From: Cyrtodaria siliqua
Taxonomy: Eukaryota > Mollusca > Bivalvia > Adapedonta > Hiatellidae
Assembly: GCA_037043455.1 (NCBI GenBank)
Contig: JAWPHD010000280.1
Span: 62,001 to 126,000, forward strand
Direction of reading: 5' to 3'
DNA: 64,000 nt
Shown here: one piece after another, positions 34,195 to 46,335 of the stretch
How positions within the stretch are numbered: the first letter of the stretch is position 1
Layout of the letters: the number at the start of each line of letters is the position of its first letter
Made by a program: the position numbers and the translations under genes
The notes under the pieces: generated by a model
What the model saw: the letters and a program-made list of their open reading frames with translations, nothing else
Told to the model about the DNA's origin: nothing
Databases searched by the model: none

Positions 34195-34420
34195 GTCGCA
34201 TTAAAGAAGTTTTCCGAACTTCGAAGACATCATGTCTCGTAACTGTTTTAAAGTGGTGTTCGTGTACAATGCTCTGGCTGCAACTGGTTCTACCCAAGAG
34301 AAATGGGGTGATCTGCCTCTACCAAAAAGCAATCGACCGTAATATATGGACTAGCATGGGGTGCTTAAAATGACGTAAAGCACCATTTAAACAAACAAAC
34401 GCAATACGCAATACAAGCAT
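34195..34420 (+). mobile_element. SINE body and tail
   Basis: GGTTCTACCCAAGAGAAATG, GGTGATCTGCCTCTACCA, ATCGACCGT and the tail AATGACGTAAAGCACCATTT with (AAAC)n match reverse copies at 45950-46128 (body) and 54310-54505 (body plus tail). The tRNA-like head is missing. Confidence 0.6.
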
Positions 34421-34571
34421 TAACATGTGAGTGGCACGCAGTAGACATTAACCCGTCATATAAACCGACCGTCAAGTGCAATGCCAAATATAGATAAGAT
34501 ATAGATAAGATATATCTAAAGTATATCATTTCAATAATTCATATTATCCGAACTTCGTGGCATCTTTAATA

Positions 34572-34714
34572 ATGAATTTTATTAAGGTGTTCGTTGTTTT
34601 GATTTTTAATTTCTTTATTGATCTCTCAAAATGTTCGCAGAAGAAAGGGGTCGGTCACGGAGGAGGAGTTGTTATTTGTGGTGACCTTGATGCCCTCAAC
34701 AACATGACGTGGTG
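34572..34714 (+). CDS. Secreted GH128-type glycoside hydrolase, exon 1 of 3
   Basis: The gene is complete: 34572-34714, 36390-36938 and 39133-39289 join to 282 residues in one frame. The family (glycosyl hydrolase catalytic core, GH128) cuts beta-1,3-glucans with a TIM-barrel fold and two Glu residues. This exon holds the start, a signal peptide (about residues 1-20, hydrophobic FVVLIFNFF core) and residues up to Met-Thr-Trp-Trp, the first barrel strand, which continues as Tyr-Asn-Trp-Gly in exon 2. Donor GTAAAT. There is no earlier in-frame ATG nearby. Substrate is inferred from the family only. The two conserved catalytic Glu are present, so it should be active. Confidence 0.85.
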
Positions 34715-36389
34715 GTAAATATATTTATTTTGTCTGGGACATATGTCAATGTCATGCTGGGAAGAAAATTCTCGGAGTTTCATTGGTCAATGCGCCGTAG
34801 ACATGAGCTCATTTGAACATTTGACGATTTCCCATATGGATGCGTCATACCTTCAATACACAAAAACAAAATGTAGGAGATCCTTCTAAAGACCGTCGAT
34901 TATTTCTTTTTTGTCGCTTTTCCTTTGTGGGTTAAAGTCTGACATTTTTGCCATTTCATTTTAAAATAATAGAATATCAAAATTGTGATAAACAACATTT
35001 TCAAAAGTCCGCCAAATGTGTCATGAACGTAAACGTTTAGCGACGTCACGTGTTGTGAATGAAATAGAGGCACGTTACGGGGAAATTGCCTGAAGAAAAA
35101 GAAACTACAGTATGACAAATTCGTTATTTTGATTCCATGCAGGGATTGTGAGCCTAAGTCTCCTGTCACTAGTAATGTCAATGGTTAATGGTGAGAACGG
35201 ACGTCTAAGTCGGTTTCTGGTGACGTCATGAACTTTAACTGTTGAACTTTACTGGTGACAATTGTAAGACTGCCTGTCTTTATCAGTTTATTATAAATCG
35301 AGGGGTCAGCGCAAAGCTATTGTAACTACACATGAATAAAAAAGGAAATACAATGGTCTCGAATAGTCTGTAGAACAAATGTATAATAATAACAAGAGAA
35401 CAATTTATTTAGAGAGTATATGCTTTAAGATACCATGTTTTCAGTTACCAATGTAATGTTCAAGCCTAAAGGCATCTTTATTAAGAGACCAGTTTTTTTC
35501 TTCCATTTGATGGTCTCTTTATACAGGTTTGAATGTATACATTGTCTTTTTTTCAGAGAATAGATTAAACTAAATGGAATACAAACTTAGTTAAAGGGAC
35601 ATATAAGTAAAGCATACATTTATCACAAACAAATAACTGAATTTTATTCAGTGAAATGTATGCATGAAAACATGAGCATAGACCAAAATAATAACATGTA
35701 TGTACATGTAGTAATAAATTCGTGAATTTGAAAAAGAACAACTTTGTTGTCTGTTTATATTTCTGTTGCTCACGTGACATCCATTAGCGCATTAGGTTTT
35801 GATAATATTATGTCTTGCTTAACATATTTTTCTCGAATATCTCAATTGGTTACGCGCTCGTTTATTATAACCGCAAGTGTTGGCTGGGATAATTCAAATA
35901 CGCAAACAGCCGATTTTTAATTGAATTATTAATAATTACATGTCTAGTTCATCCTCTATAACCCATTGATTCTTATATCATTTCGATTATCAATGCATTT
36001 ATTTGTCACGTGGCCAGTCATTACTATTTCTCCAATCATTGCATATCTATTTTTGCCTCTTGATGGTTATCTTATTCAAAATGCTGTTCTCTCAGTTGTA
36101 TTGACGTTTTTATCTGAACATTAAACGGTATTGTAATATGGTTATATCAAATGTAAATATTATGATTTAGTTCGATAATTTGATCTAGTATCTAGATTTA
36201 TTTAAAAAATTGTGTTTATTTTACTTAATTCAATCATTAATTCAACTCAATGTTTATGATGGTATATGAAAGAGAGTATGATAATGGACCTTTGGAAACG
36301 ACCGAAAACGACACATACGAAATATTGCAATCTCGGTTTGATTAAGACTGTTGATGAGCGGTAGTGAAATATGCACATAACATTATTAG

Positions 36390-36938
36390 GTATAACTGGG
36401 GAATGGATATACAACGTTACCACGACGCGGGTTGTCCCAATGTCGATAACCACAAATGGAATATGGTACCAATGGTCTTCAGCTACCACGCGAATCATCA
36501 CAGAGTGATACATCTTCAAAATAATACCGAACCCGTTCTCGGCTATAACGAGCCAAACCATAAGAGTCAGGCAAACATGACCGCACAGGAAGCCGCACAT
36601 TTTTGGCCGGAAGTTGAAAAACATGCCAATGGAAGACCGCTCGTAAGTCCTGCAGCCGCACCATGCCACGACCCAACTAAATGTATCGGAGATACAACCG
36701 AATGGTTTGACGAGTTCTTCAGGCTGTGTCATGGCTGCCGCGTGGACTACATTGCCACCCATTCGTACGCGTGTAATGCTGACACGACCATGCAGTTTCT
36801 ACAAATGCTTTACCAAAGATACGGCAAGAAGGTCTGGCTGACCGAGTTCGCATGTACCCACACAACGAGCTATAGCAAACAACTGGAGTTCATGAAAGAA
36901 ATTCTCCCTAGGCTGGAAGCCGCTGACTACGTATACAG
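36390..36938 (+). CDS. Secreted GH128-type glycoside hydrolase, exon 2 of 3
   Basis: The acceptor CATTATTAG completes the second Trp codon and starts Tyr-Asn-Trp-Gly. The exon carries almost the whole catalytic barrel: Val-Pro-Met-Val (strand 2), Leu-Gly-Tyr-Asn-Glu-Pro-Asn (acid/base Glu, residue 102), Pro-Leu-Val-Ser-Pro-Ala, Val-Asp-Tyr-Ile-Ala-Thr-His-Ser-Tyr, and Val-Trp-Leu-Thr-Glu-Phe-Ala-Cys (nucleophile Glu, residue 200). Paired Cys residues suggest disulphides, as expected of a secreted enzyme. Donor ACAG/GTACAT. Confidence 0.9.
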
Positions 36939-37984
36939 GTACATGTAATAATGTATATGTCTATACTGAACAAAACAAGTTTAGCACGACTTTTTAAAGA
37001 CATTGATTAAAAAATATGAAGATTGATATCATTGTTTGAGGATATTAGAAATACTAGGTAAGGAATCGTCAATTATTATTATTTATTTTCTAGACGAAAA
37101 CTATTGTGTATATAGTATATTAATTTAATTAAAGCAAGGTCACAATGAAAATGCTTATTAATAAATGCAGGCAATTCTCAAGTTTTTGCGTCCGTGTGAT
37201 CAAGATCACCTGGTAACAGTGTATAGTTCAATATGTTCCCTTTAACATGTATAATAATGTGTACCTAAGACCAAATAAAAACGAATCTGTATTCATACAG
37301 TATTTTTTAATTCTTTACTTTACCTTAAGACTACAGGTATGTGACTTGAACAAAATCTCCACAAACTAACCCATTATTAAAAATCGTCTACATATAACGC
37401 ATGCGTTATACTTTTCTTGTTTCTAAGTGAAGTATCAGAATTTCCTTACATATATTAAAAACAACTTATTTCATTATACAAACGTATTGCTTCGAACAAA
37501 TTTAATGTTGTGCCTTGAACAAATTACCCATTCTGTCATTGTTCAAAATCCGTTGAAATGTGTTCACAAACGATTGTTATTCTTAAACAAAAACATTCTA
37601 AATTTCGTAATTTTAGAATTACCCCACTTTTCATTGAAATGAGAACGATTTTCGATAACCTATAAAAGTATGTTTCCATCATAGTTGCTTTATTTTTGTC
37701 ACCGACTTTGTTTACAAATGACTTTGCAGCTTTATTATTGGTCATATTTATTTCACTTTCTCATTGACCCCGAACATACACGGCTTTGTATCCCGTTTAT
37801 ATATATATTTTATTCTAAAAACATATAAGCTCAGTCTACAGTGATGATTATTGATTGATGTTACAGAATGAATGCGTATGTTACATCTCTCCCATGTTTA
37901 GATTTAAAGTACCATTAAAATATATCACTGTAATGCATACGCATTTACAAGCTCCGTAACAGGAAACGTCAATATTTATAGGTT

Positions 37985-38140
37985 ATTTAACATGGTTCTG
38001 TACAATACGGAGATATATTTGGACGAGTACACAGCTGGAAAAGTCATATTGGACGAGCCGTTAGGCGAGTCCAATATGATTTTTTCCAGCTGTGTACGAG
38101 TCCAAATATATCCCGTATTGTACAGAACCATGTTAAGTAA
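37985..38140. repeat. Near-perfect hairpin with ~70-bp arms
   Basis: TTAACATGGTTCTGTACAAT, ATATTTGGACGAGTACACAG and CTGGAAAA are mirrored by TTTTCCAGCTGTGTACGAGT, CCAAATATATCCCGTATTGT and ACAGAACCATGTTAA. The loop is about 14 bases near CGTTAGG. It lies in intron 2 of the GH128 gene. TATTCTATACC just after it has an inverted partner (GGTATAGAATA) near 38692, so a larger element may extend to about 38705. Confidence 0.85.
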
Positions 38141-39132
38141 CCTTTTTATTCTATACCTTTATTTTAACCAATCATTTATAATTCGGATATAACTTTCGTT
38201 TGTTTCATGCTTTCAAGCAAGTCGCTATGAACATCGAAAGCACAATTGCATGTAGGTCTATGTATTTTATATATTGTGTTCGACATGGCTTACTCTCAAG
38301 CTTTATTTGCTTGAAAGAATGCCCATTTCTCCGTTGTCAACAGTGATTAAATACTACCGAAGGTCAGTTTCAAACAATGATATATTATGCTAGTTTTTTG
38401 TGTTTTTTTTTTGTTATAAAGGAAAATTAAATAAAAATATGTGCAATAGATAGGTTTTCATTACTTGACAACAATTTATGGTTAGGTAATGACAGAAGCC
38501 TGTCGGTTCTGATTTTTATTCGGACCTTTTCACGCGTTTCGGTCTTTATCATAGGTTTAACATGGAACCTGTGAAGCGTACAATACGAACAAAATACGGG
38601 ATATTTTGTACGCGCGTGCGTCCCGATACGGAAATATATTGTACGGTCACATGACTCGAAAGAGCGTCTACGATTGGATGTATAAATTAGGTATAGAATA
38701 ATTGCTCTTATTGTATACTTTCATATTGTCCCGTTTATTTTGCATGGAGCTAATTGTGCAGTATTCTACGATACAGCACACATTGATATTGCACCCGAAC
38801 TTTTTCTCGCGCTTGCTAAGATACATTTTTGACTCTATTCATCCGCACTATATTAAATGAACGGCATGACACGAATTGAATCCAACGTTGAAGAAACGTT
38901 ACAATGGAAATAACAAAATAATTAATATCGGTCGAAAACAATATGAAAGTATACAATAAAAAGGTTATTGAATTTGTATGGCTAAATATTACTTGGAACA
39001 ATATTAATATGCGAAAGAACTCGTACATATATCCCAATACAAATATAATAACCTATAAATATATGACGATGTTATAATGACTGGTACGGATTCGTTACAT
39101 GTATAACTGTCTTTGTAACTTAATTATTTCAG

Positions 39133-39289
39133 ATACGCCTGGTTTGTGTCACGAAGAATCGGAGATGACGGGAACGTGAAACACTCGGCAAGTCTGTTGC
39201 ATACAACAACTCCGACATTGACGACGCTTGGTCATTACTATAACAGTTATCAAGGCAACAGTGCTCACAGTCCCGCCATCGTCGGATAA
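39133..39289 (+). CDS. Secreted GH128-type glycoside hydrolase, exon 3 of 3
   Basis: The acceptor is ATTTCAG. The exon restores Tyr-Arg-Tyr-Ala-Trp-Phe, the usual last strand of the family, and ends Thr-Leu-Gly-x-Tyr-Tyr-Asn then a short Ser/Asn-rich tail and TAA. Length and ending fit the family. The preceding intron is 2.2 kb and holds a long hairpin repeat. Confidence 0.88.
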
Positions 39290-39325
39290 TTTCGTAGTTA
39301 TTTCCTTTAACTTGGTTTTAGTGTT

Positions 39326-39331
39326 AATAAA
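39326..39331 (+). terminator. Polyadenylation signal of the GH128 gene
   Basis: AATAAA, 37 bases after the TAA. Confidence 0.6.
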
Positions 39332-39629
39332 ATAATCGAGCACTTGCAAGTTTTTTTTGCGTTTATTTACATTTGCTTTATTTATCAAACCAGTTGAGCA
39401 TTATTCCTATATTACGAGAATTCTAAAGCACTCCTCAAAAGTATATAACGAAATTATTTAAAACAAATCTCAAATACTGAGCAAAAATTAAATGTTACTT
39501 TTATTAACCCTTACCCTGCTAAATTAATATATTAGACTGTTCCTTCTTTTGACTTTTGATATGGACCATTCCATTTAGGTAACAAAGGGGTGCTTGGGCG
39601 AACAAGCTGAATCAGATTTGGTTTACACT

Positions 39630-41000
39630 GATCGCATAGATCATTGATTTTTCGACAAGAGAAAATAATACACTCGACTTGATTCTTTCGTCGGATGCAA
39701 ATATTGTCAGTAATTTAGAGGATATTGGTAAACTAGGAAGCAGTGACCATATTATTCTGCTTCTGGAGTTAAATCTTCATATGAATGCTAAGGATAGCTT
39801 TGAAAAAGTATATGATTGGCATAAAGCTGAGTATATGATTTGAGCAATGTGATACACATCATTGTCGGGATAAACTTAAGCAAGTTATTAACAAATCGGT
39901 CAGTGATAATGTACCTATGAAGTTCAGAAGGAAGAAATCAAACAAAAAGGTTTGGATAACCATAAAAAATGTTTGTAACATAAGGAAAAAGAAAAGTCTA
40001 TGGAAACGCTACAGCTCACTAGAGAATCAGACACACTAAGAAGATATAAACAGCTTGAATCTCAAGTGAAAATTCAAATACGTGAATCTGTTTGAGCTTT
40101 GAACGACGATTAGCTGAAAATGTTAAAAATGACCCTAAGTCATTTTATAAATATGTGAGAAGCAAGCAGCAAGTTAAAGACACAATTGGCCCTTTGAAAA
40201 ATAATGACGGTGATATCTCTGGCGACAGTGCGTTTATGGCCGATACTTTAAACACTTTTTTAGCGTCTACATTTACACATGAAGATACGACTCACATTCC
40301 TGAACCTGAGCCCATCTACACGGGATCTGATGATGATAGACTTAATGACATTTGTATAACGGAAGAAACTGTTAAGAAACATTTAGACAATTTAAAGTTA
40401 AATAAGTCTCCCGGTCCAGATAAGATTGGGTCATATTTCCTGAGTGAAGTGACTGACTATATAGTAAAACCACTTTGCATATTCTTTAAACTTAGTTTGA
40501 AGCTTGGACGAGTACCGCCTGACTGGAGAATAGCTAATGTTAGTCCCATATTCAAGAAGGGGTTAAAGTCTGATCCTGCCAACTATAGACCTAAACGTTT
40601 AACTTCTCAAGTGTGTAAAGTGTTTGAAGCTATCATTAGAGTGCATATTGTAAACCATCTCTTAAATATTCTTTAATTAGCAAGTCTCAACATGGATTAT
40701 GAAGGGGAAATCATGCCTCACAAACTTATTGAAATTTCTTGATGACATTACACAGGCCGTGATTGAAGGTAAGCTGGTAGATGCTATATACTTGGACTTC
40801 TCTAGGGCTTTTGATACTGTTCCTCATGAGAGGCTTCTGAAGAAAATTTACAGACATGGCATAGCTGGTCCTGTGTGGAATTTGATCAAGGAATGGCTTA
40901 GTGGCAGACAACAGGTAGTCTTGAATGGTGTCGAGTCTACATCTGCGCCTGACCTGATAGGCCTTGAGCCAGGACCCAACATTTTCGATATTGTTACCAA
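39630..41000 (+). pseudogene. CR1/Jockey-like LINE: endonuclease end and first half of reverse transcriptase
   Basis: In several frames one reads the endonuclease C-terminal pattern (Leu-Asp-Leu-Ile-Leu-Ser-Ser, then Ser-Asp-His) at 39665-39765 and a Lys/Arg-rich linker. RT motifs follow from 40092: Lys-Ser-Pro-Gly-Pro-Asp, Pro-x-Asp-Trp-Arg-x-Ala, Pro-Ile-Phe-Lys-Lys-Gly, Asn-Tyr-Arg-Pro, then, after a stop and frameshift near 40675, Asp-Phe-Ser-Arg-Ala-Phe-Asp-Thr-Val-Pro-His. Homology stops at about 40950, before the catalytic YADD-type motif. Broken by several stops and shifts. Confidence 0.85.
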
Positions 41001-41984
41001 CTCAAGGGACAAATTCTACCATCACTTTTTGAAAAGAGCAATGTATATAGATTACATTTTTCCATGATAGCAGTCTGGAACAGGTAGCTTATATAAAAAA
41101 AATCGAACATTAATAGGTTATCATTGTAGCGCTTTCATATAAGTTTTTGATGTTCATTTTTGAATGTCATGCTTGTGTGAATAATTATTGATGTACTTTT
41201 CGAAGATGCACTTAAGTTTACAATTCATTGAGTTACATAAAGCGTAAATAAGCTCTTTTTTAGCACTGAATTCAGTTTAAAATCCCTATTTTGCTTCAAA
41301 TAAGAAGTCAATTTACCCCACCCACTATTGACACATTTTTATGCATTTAGTTTAGTTAATATTTTTTTTACAATATACGTGTAAACTTGTAAGAATCAGT
41401 AATTTACAACCTTTCTACATGATTAAAATAATATTATAATATGAATAATGGATTGTTATGATATATTGATGAAATTAAGTACTAAGCAATGTTCATGGCA
41501 TTGCACATATGTGTTCATAAGTAAGCCTGATAAGTTGAGACACATGCCAAACTGGAAGTATAAGCCTTCCTCAAAGTAACTGCAACATAAATAGTATTAA
41601 CATGTTCTGATATATACATATATTGCACAGACAACACATAGTCCAAAGGATTCTAGATAAAGGAAATGTGCGGTTTAACGTGTTTTTTTTATAACAAAAG
41701 TCTTTTTTTAGGTGTATGCGTCATCGCAATACTTATTATGATTACACATTTGGATTATGTATTACACATAAATACATGAATTAAACATTGCATATTGCAA
41801 CGCAAAATCTTAAAGTTATTTTAATACTTTTTAATTACAATTTGTGCATATTTTAAGGATTTTTACACCTGAATTACCCCACCCATATACAACACAATGA
41901 AGAATTCTGCATATGACATGTAAAAATAGTAGTATATGCATTTTCACGAACCATTTTTGTGTTACTGAAAAAAGAATCGACGAA

Positions 41985-42045
41985 GATGAATTGAATTGGG
42001 GTTTTACGGCGCACCAACACAAACATGTTATATGGCGCCAACAGG
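41985..42045. mobile_element. SINE tail fragment (reverse)
   Basis: GAATTGAATTGGGGTTTTAC followed by GCGCACCAACACA and TATGGCGCC resembles the tail of the Ser/Leu-type SINE at 55296. Only the tail is recognisable. Confidence 0.5.
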
Positions 42046-42599
42046 AATGAACATTCGACCCGGCTCACTCTTCATTAACATCTAGATAAAAAATTGCAGA
42101 ATGTGCCTTGAACCTTCTTACCTGCAGAACTGCAGAGTTGCTGCAAATTCTCTAATAAACACTCCATTTTTTGCTGGAGCTACGATCACTGCCACCACTG
42201 AAGTAGCACCTGAAACAATACAGGTTTCATGATGAAAATAATGAACAAAAATGACAAAATTAACATGAATTCGGGGAAATTTTACCCCTATGCCTGGATA
42301 TGCAGAGGTCATATTCTTGCCCGGGAACCACACGGCGTCGACGAAGAAATATCTTTAGGGTGATACCCAGATCACTATACTAACTACTTACCATGGCAAC
42401 TATTTGTTAGTATTGGTGCAGTTGTTACAATATCACCTGCTTTGGATATGTATCTAAACAGATATGTATCTAAACATAGGCTGTGATGTTCTCCGTACTT
42501 GATTTAGAGTATGGAATTAACCTAGGATAGTAGCATTAACCCTACTTTTACACATGCAAGTGCAAGTGGAATGATTATTACCTAAAAAAGCAGGTGTAT

Positions 42600-42660
42600 T
42601 GAAGAGAGAGAGAGGGAGTGTATGTGTGTGTGTGGGTGTGTGGGTGCTTTGAGGGGTTGG
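42600..42660. repeat. (GA)n/(GT)n microsatellite
   Basis: GAGAGAGAGAGGGAGTG followed by TGTGTGTGTGTGGGTGTG. It sits next to the SINE at 42662. Confidence 0.8.
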
Positions 42661-42661
42661 G

Positions 42662-42930
42662 GATATATATATTATATAGGCATTTAGGAACCTGCCCTAC
42701 TGACGAATAGACACTTATGTTTCTTTAACATGATGGGAGAAAAAAACAAGCGATACACGGGATCGCCTGGTTTACGTCCTCCATCCGAGGGACGAGGGTA
42801 AAAGTGTCTTGACCAAGAATACACCGACAAAATTCACTGGCTCCTGTGAGGCTTGAACCAGGGTCCTCTGAATTTAAAGTCCCCCGTGCTATCCACTGCA
42901 TCAACAGGATGTATGCGCTCAAACAGGATG
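42662..42930 (-). mobile_element. tRNA-derived SINE, full-length-like
   Basis: Read on the minus strand: a head with a B box (CCTGGTTCAAGCCTC), then TTCTTGGTCAAGACACTTTT, GGAGGACGTAAACCAGGCGA, TCCCGTGTATCGCTTG and GTAGGGCAGGTTCC. It is the same body as 12515-12775 and the source family of the 19.5-kb satellite. The 3'-most part is truncated. Confidence 0.75.
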
Positions 42931-43324
42931 ACTGCATTAAAGTACATACAACTAAAATGTTAATCCGTCATAAATGTAATATCCAAGAAGCTGGGTTCAC
43001 ACCGGTCTCTCTTATCTAGCACGTTAGCACCAAGTTCATGTATGTCGAGTTGCAACTTATATATGCCCAGCCCATTGCTGTTTTGATAAACTTGGCAATT
43101 AATGCATTGGGATAAAACAGGACAATTAAGAATACTCATTACATATTATCTGATTTAAATAATATAACTTAATATGACAATATAACATACATATAAGATA
43201 TAAAAAAAATAAACGCTTCCAGATAAGAATCGGTACCTAGAACATGGAGATAGATTACATTTAGTGATCACGGTTAGTTTACTGATGTTTACTCTAAAAG
43301 CTATATCCGACATACAGGTACTAA

Positions 43325-43640
43325 TGCAAGTAGCTATCCCTCAAACAACAGCCACATTTTACAACATATGTACATCGTTTCTAAACCTACTGACCACCAG
43401 GTATATATATAACTTACATCGTTTGAGAATCAAAACTCTATAGATACAATATAAAAAGCTTTAACCAGCCAGACAAAAATAACAAAAATGGATAATTCGT
43501 TTTACACTTATTCAATTACGGATATTACAAAAACCCATGAATAAACATATACTTTTAAGCGACACATATATGCATTATTATATGTGATGAACTGTTTTTG
43601 TTGAGTAATTTTGTCGTAATTTGGCGGGTTATTTTAAAAT
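43325..43640. mobile_element. MITE, unexpanded relative of the 43-bp satellite source
   Basis: GCAAGTAGCTATCC at the left and AATTTGGCGGGTTATTTTA at the right are the two ends. The interior (TTTCTAAACCTACTGACCAC, ATGAATAAACATATACTTTTA) matches 21080-21390. Here the right end is present once, with no array. Confidence 0.8.
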
Positions 43641-43904
43641 GTGTATAACAAACAGCTAAAGATCAACAGTTAAACCGTAAAATGCCTTTTCTTTTTCTTT
43701 CTGTTTTTTTTTTTTTTGCAATTTGTCGAAAATGCAGTGGTCTACTTTGTGATTTTAGTTCGTGTTTATTCAATATGCGATTTGTAACATGGTTAAGTCT
43801 TCATAGTGTAGTACCTTATCAAAAGTCACATTCTCTATATATTTCAGTTCGCTTAAAACTTTTGAAGCGATTTTATGAAAAGTGTACAACTTCAAACCAA
43901 AACA

Positions 43905-44860
43905 AGAGACCCACTCGCCTTGTCTCAAAGTGCTCTCATGTTTTAAGAAACAACAACAATTTCTTCATAAAAATCTGTAAAACTGTGACCCCCGTAGTGG
44001 CCATATTTGACCCCATTGTCGCCATTTGAACAAACTAGGTAGAGGATCATAAGCTTATGGTACATGCGAACTATTGTTTGGCTTTTGAAGTATCAGAGAA
44101 GCTGTTTGAATATGTTTTCCTATATAATTCAATGTTATAGTGTGACCCCCGGGACAGGGCCAAATTTGATTCCAGGCTTGATTCAAGAGACACCATTTAA
44201 ATTATTTGGTACAGGACAATAATCTTAAGCGACATGTAGCTTATTACACCTCTAGCTCTTGTAGTTTCAGAGAAGATGTTTATAGACGTTCATATATAAC
44301 TCTATGTAAATATGTGACCCCACGGGACAGGGCGACATTTGACCATAAGATCACCATTTTAACAAAATAAATTGGTAGAGATCGATACTCTTATGCTACA
44401 TGCATCGTATTAGACCGCTAGCTCTTGTAGTATCAGAAAAAGAATATTTTTATGGACTTTCCTATATAACTCTTTGTAAAACTTTAACCCAATAATCGGG
44501 CCATAGTTGGACACAGAGTTACGATTTGAACAAAAGTGACCCCTGGGGCGGAGCCAGATATGATCCAGGGTCAACATTTTAACAAACTTGCTAAGGGATC
44601 ATAAGCTTATGCTTCATGCATAATGTGGGACTTCTAGCTCTTACAGTTTTAGAGAAAATCATTTATTTTTTAAAGATTTCTTATATAACTGATGAAAAAA
44701 TGTTACCCCCGGTGCTGGGCCATATTTGACCCTGGGGTCACCATTTTATAAATACTTGGTAGAGGACCCTACTTGTATAATACAAGCAAAATATTAGACA
44801 TGTAGCTCTTCTAGTTTCAGCGAAAACGATTTTTTTTAAAGAAACAAGAGTTTTGCTTAA
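43905..44860 (+). repeat. Dispersed repeat C, copy 2
   Basis: It begins AACAAGAGACCCACTCGCCT and continues with units carrying GTGACCCC, TCGCCATTTGAACAAACTAG, ATCATAAGCTTATG and CTAGCTCTTGTAGTTTCAGA. Related to 26960-27995. Confidence 0.7.
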
Positions 44861-44984
44861 AAGGGGGAGATAACTCTTATAACAGGAATCAGCTACCCTG
44901 TTCACACTGCTATCATGGATTTTTTGTTTCTCTACAAGGTGCTCAATAACATGGTACTAGTAAGAATTTGTCCCTTGAGATGGT

Positions 44985-45810
44985 AACAAAAAAGTGTATG
45001 GCTCACGGTCTATGAGTGGAATATCTCAGGTGTCTGTACTTGGGCTAGTTATTTTCTTACTTTTTATTAATGACATTAATTCAGTTGTTTCAAGTAGCAT
45101 ACAGACATTTGCTGATCTTACGAAAATATATCGGTCTGTTCATGCCGAAACAAATATTAAATCATTACAAGATTATATAGTTAACCTTTGTAAGTGGTCT
45201 CAGGACTGGCAAATGGTATTTAATACAAAAAAGTGTAAAGTTATTCACGATCGCTATACTAATCCGGACGATGCTTATAACATGGGCAATGAACTGTTGG
45301 AGAGTGTATCTGACGAACAAGACAGGGAGTAATTATTTCCAGCGGATATTAGGTATGATTAAAAGACACATAGATATTAGGGACCGTAATAATATTATCA
45401 GATTGTATAAGTCATTAGTGCGACCTCATATGGACTAATGTGTGCATGCTTGGTCTCTGAACTACTTGAACACATTCAGCATAGAGCTACCAAGCTTGTA
45501 ACCGACATAGCACATCTACTTTATCTCGAAAGATTAAAATGTTTACTCGTAAATATTACAACGCTTGCGCTTCGCAGGCACAGCGGCGACATGATAGAAA
45601 CCTACATTATTCTAAGTGGAAGAGAGGGAATTGATCCCAGCGATCTATTCGAATTAAACATTAGTATTACACGGGTAAATTCACTAAAGCTGAAGAAACC
45701 CAGAGCTAGATTCAACACACGGCAAAGCTTATTCAGCCACAGAGTAATCAATGCGTGGAACAGCCTACCAGAGCATGTTGTGTCATCTACCAGCATGAAT
45801 GGTTAGACAC
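44985..45810 (+). pseudogene. CR1/Jockey-like LINE: second half of reverse transcriptase and C-terminus
   Basis: It opens with Gly-Ile-Ser-Gln-x-Ser-Val-Leu-Gly-Leu-Val (the usual GxPQGSVLGP block), Phe-Ile-Asn-Asp-Ile, then Phe-Ala-Asp-Leu-Thr-Lys where the catalytic pair Asp-Asp has become Asp-Leu. Later come Trp-Gln-Met-x-Phe-Asn, Leu-Tyr-Lys-Ser-Leu-Val-Arg-Pro, Leu-x-x-Ile-Gln-x-Arg-Ala-Thr-Lys-Leu and Asn-Ala-Trp-Asn-Ser-Leu-Pro. Several frameshifts. It may be the other part of the LINE at 39630, split by 4 kb of repeats, or a second truncated copy. Confidence 0.85.
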
Positions 45811-45949
45811 TTTATAACGCGATATATGGGGTTTCTATGGGCACTAGCTCGCTTAACCCCTTGGCCGTACTCTAGGGTGCAGCTACAGGTATAAACAGGT
45901 ATTTTAATTGTGTTTTATGTAATTTTTGGCACATGTACAGCCACAGATA

Positions 45950-46128
45950 ACGTCGAATCTTTATGGTAGTGGCAGACCACCCCAATTTTCCTGGGTAGAA
46001 CCAGTACTGTATATCTCTCGCCATCTTTAATAATCGACACTTTCTCACTTGACAAGTTGAGCTCCCAGTGGGATTCGAATCCGCAAAGGTTAGAGGCGAG
46101 AAAGTTCAAGACGCAGCGTCTTTAAGTA
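45950..46128 (-). mobile_element. SINE with B-box head
   Basis: Minus strand: CTTAAAGACGCTGCGTCTTG, CTTTCTCGCCTC, GGATTCGAATCCCACTGGGA, AGTGAGAAAGTGTCGATTAT and GGTTCTACCCAGGAAAATTG. It matches 25911-25976 (head) and 54310-54505 (body and tail). Confidence 0.65.
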
Positions 46129-46129
46129 T

Positions 46130-46335
46130 ACGGACATTTGCCCCATCCCCCCACCCCACCCCACCCCACCCCAGGGCATTTGCCTCCAGTAATGCACAGG
46201 TGGACATTTGCCCCCAACCCCCCAACCCCAAGTGAAATGTTATGGATGACATTTGCCACCCAACTGAAATGTAAGCAATCCCCCCCCCCCCCCCCCCCCC
46301 CCAGTTCAAAGGACATCTAGGACATTTGCCCCTGA
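46130..46335. repeat. C-rich minisatellite of GGACATTTGCC units
   Basis: GGACATTTGCC recurs at about 46133, 46202, 46246 and 46320. It is separated by CCCCACC repeats and a C run of more than 20. The minus strand has strong G-quadruplex potential. Glycine- or proline-rich frames here are translation of the repeat. Confidence 0.8.

Noticed and set aside
36247..36762. 171-codon minus-strand frame
   Set aside because: Antisense shadow of GH128 exon 2, whose plus-strand frame has clear family motifs and splice sites.
46106..46320. Glycine-rich and proline-rich frames on both strands
   Set aside because: They follow C/G runs of a minisatellite.
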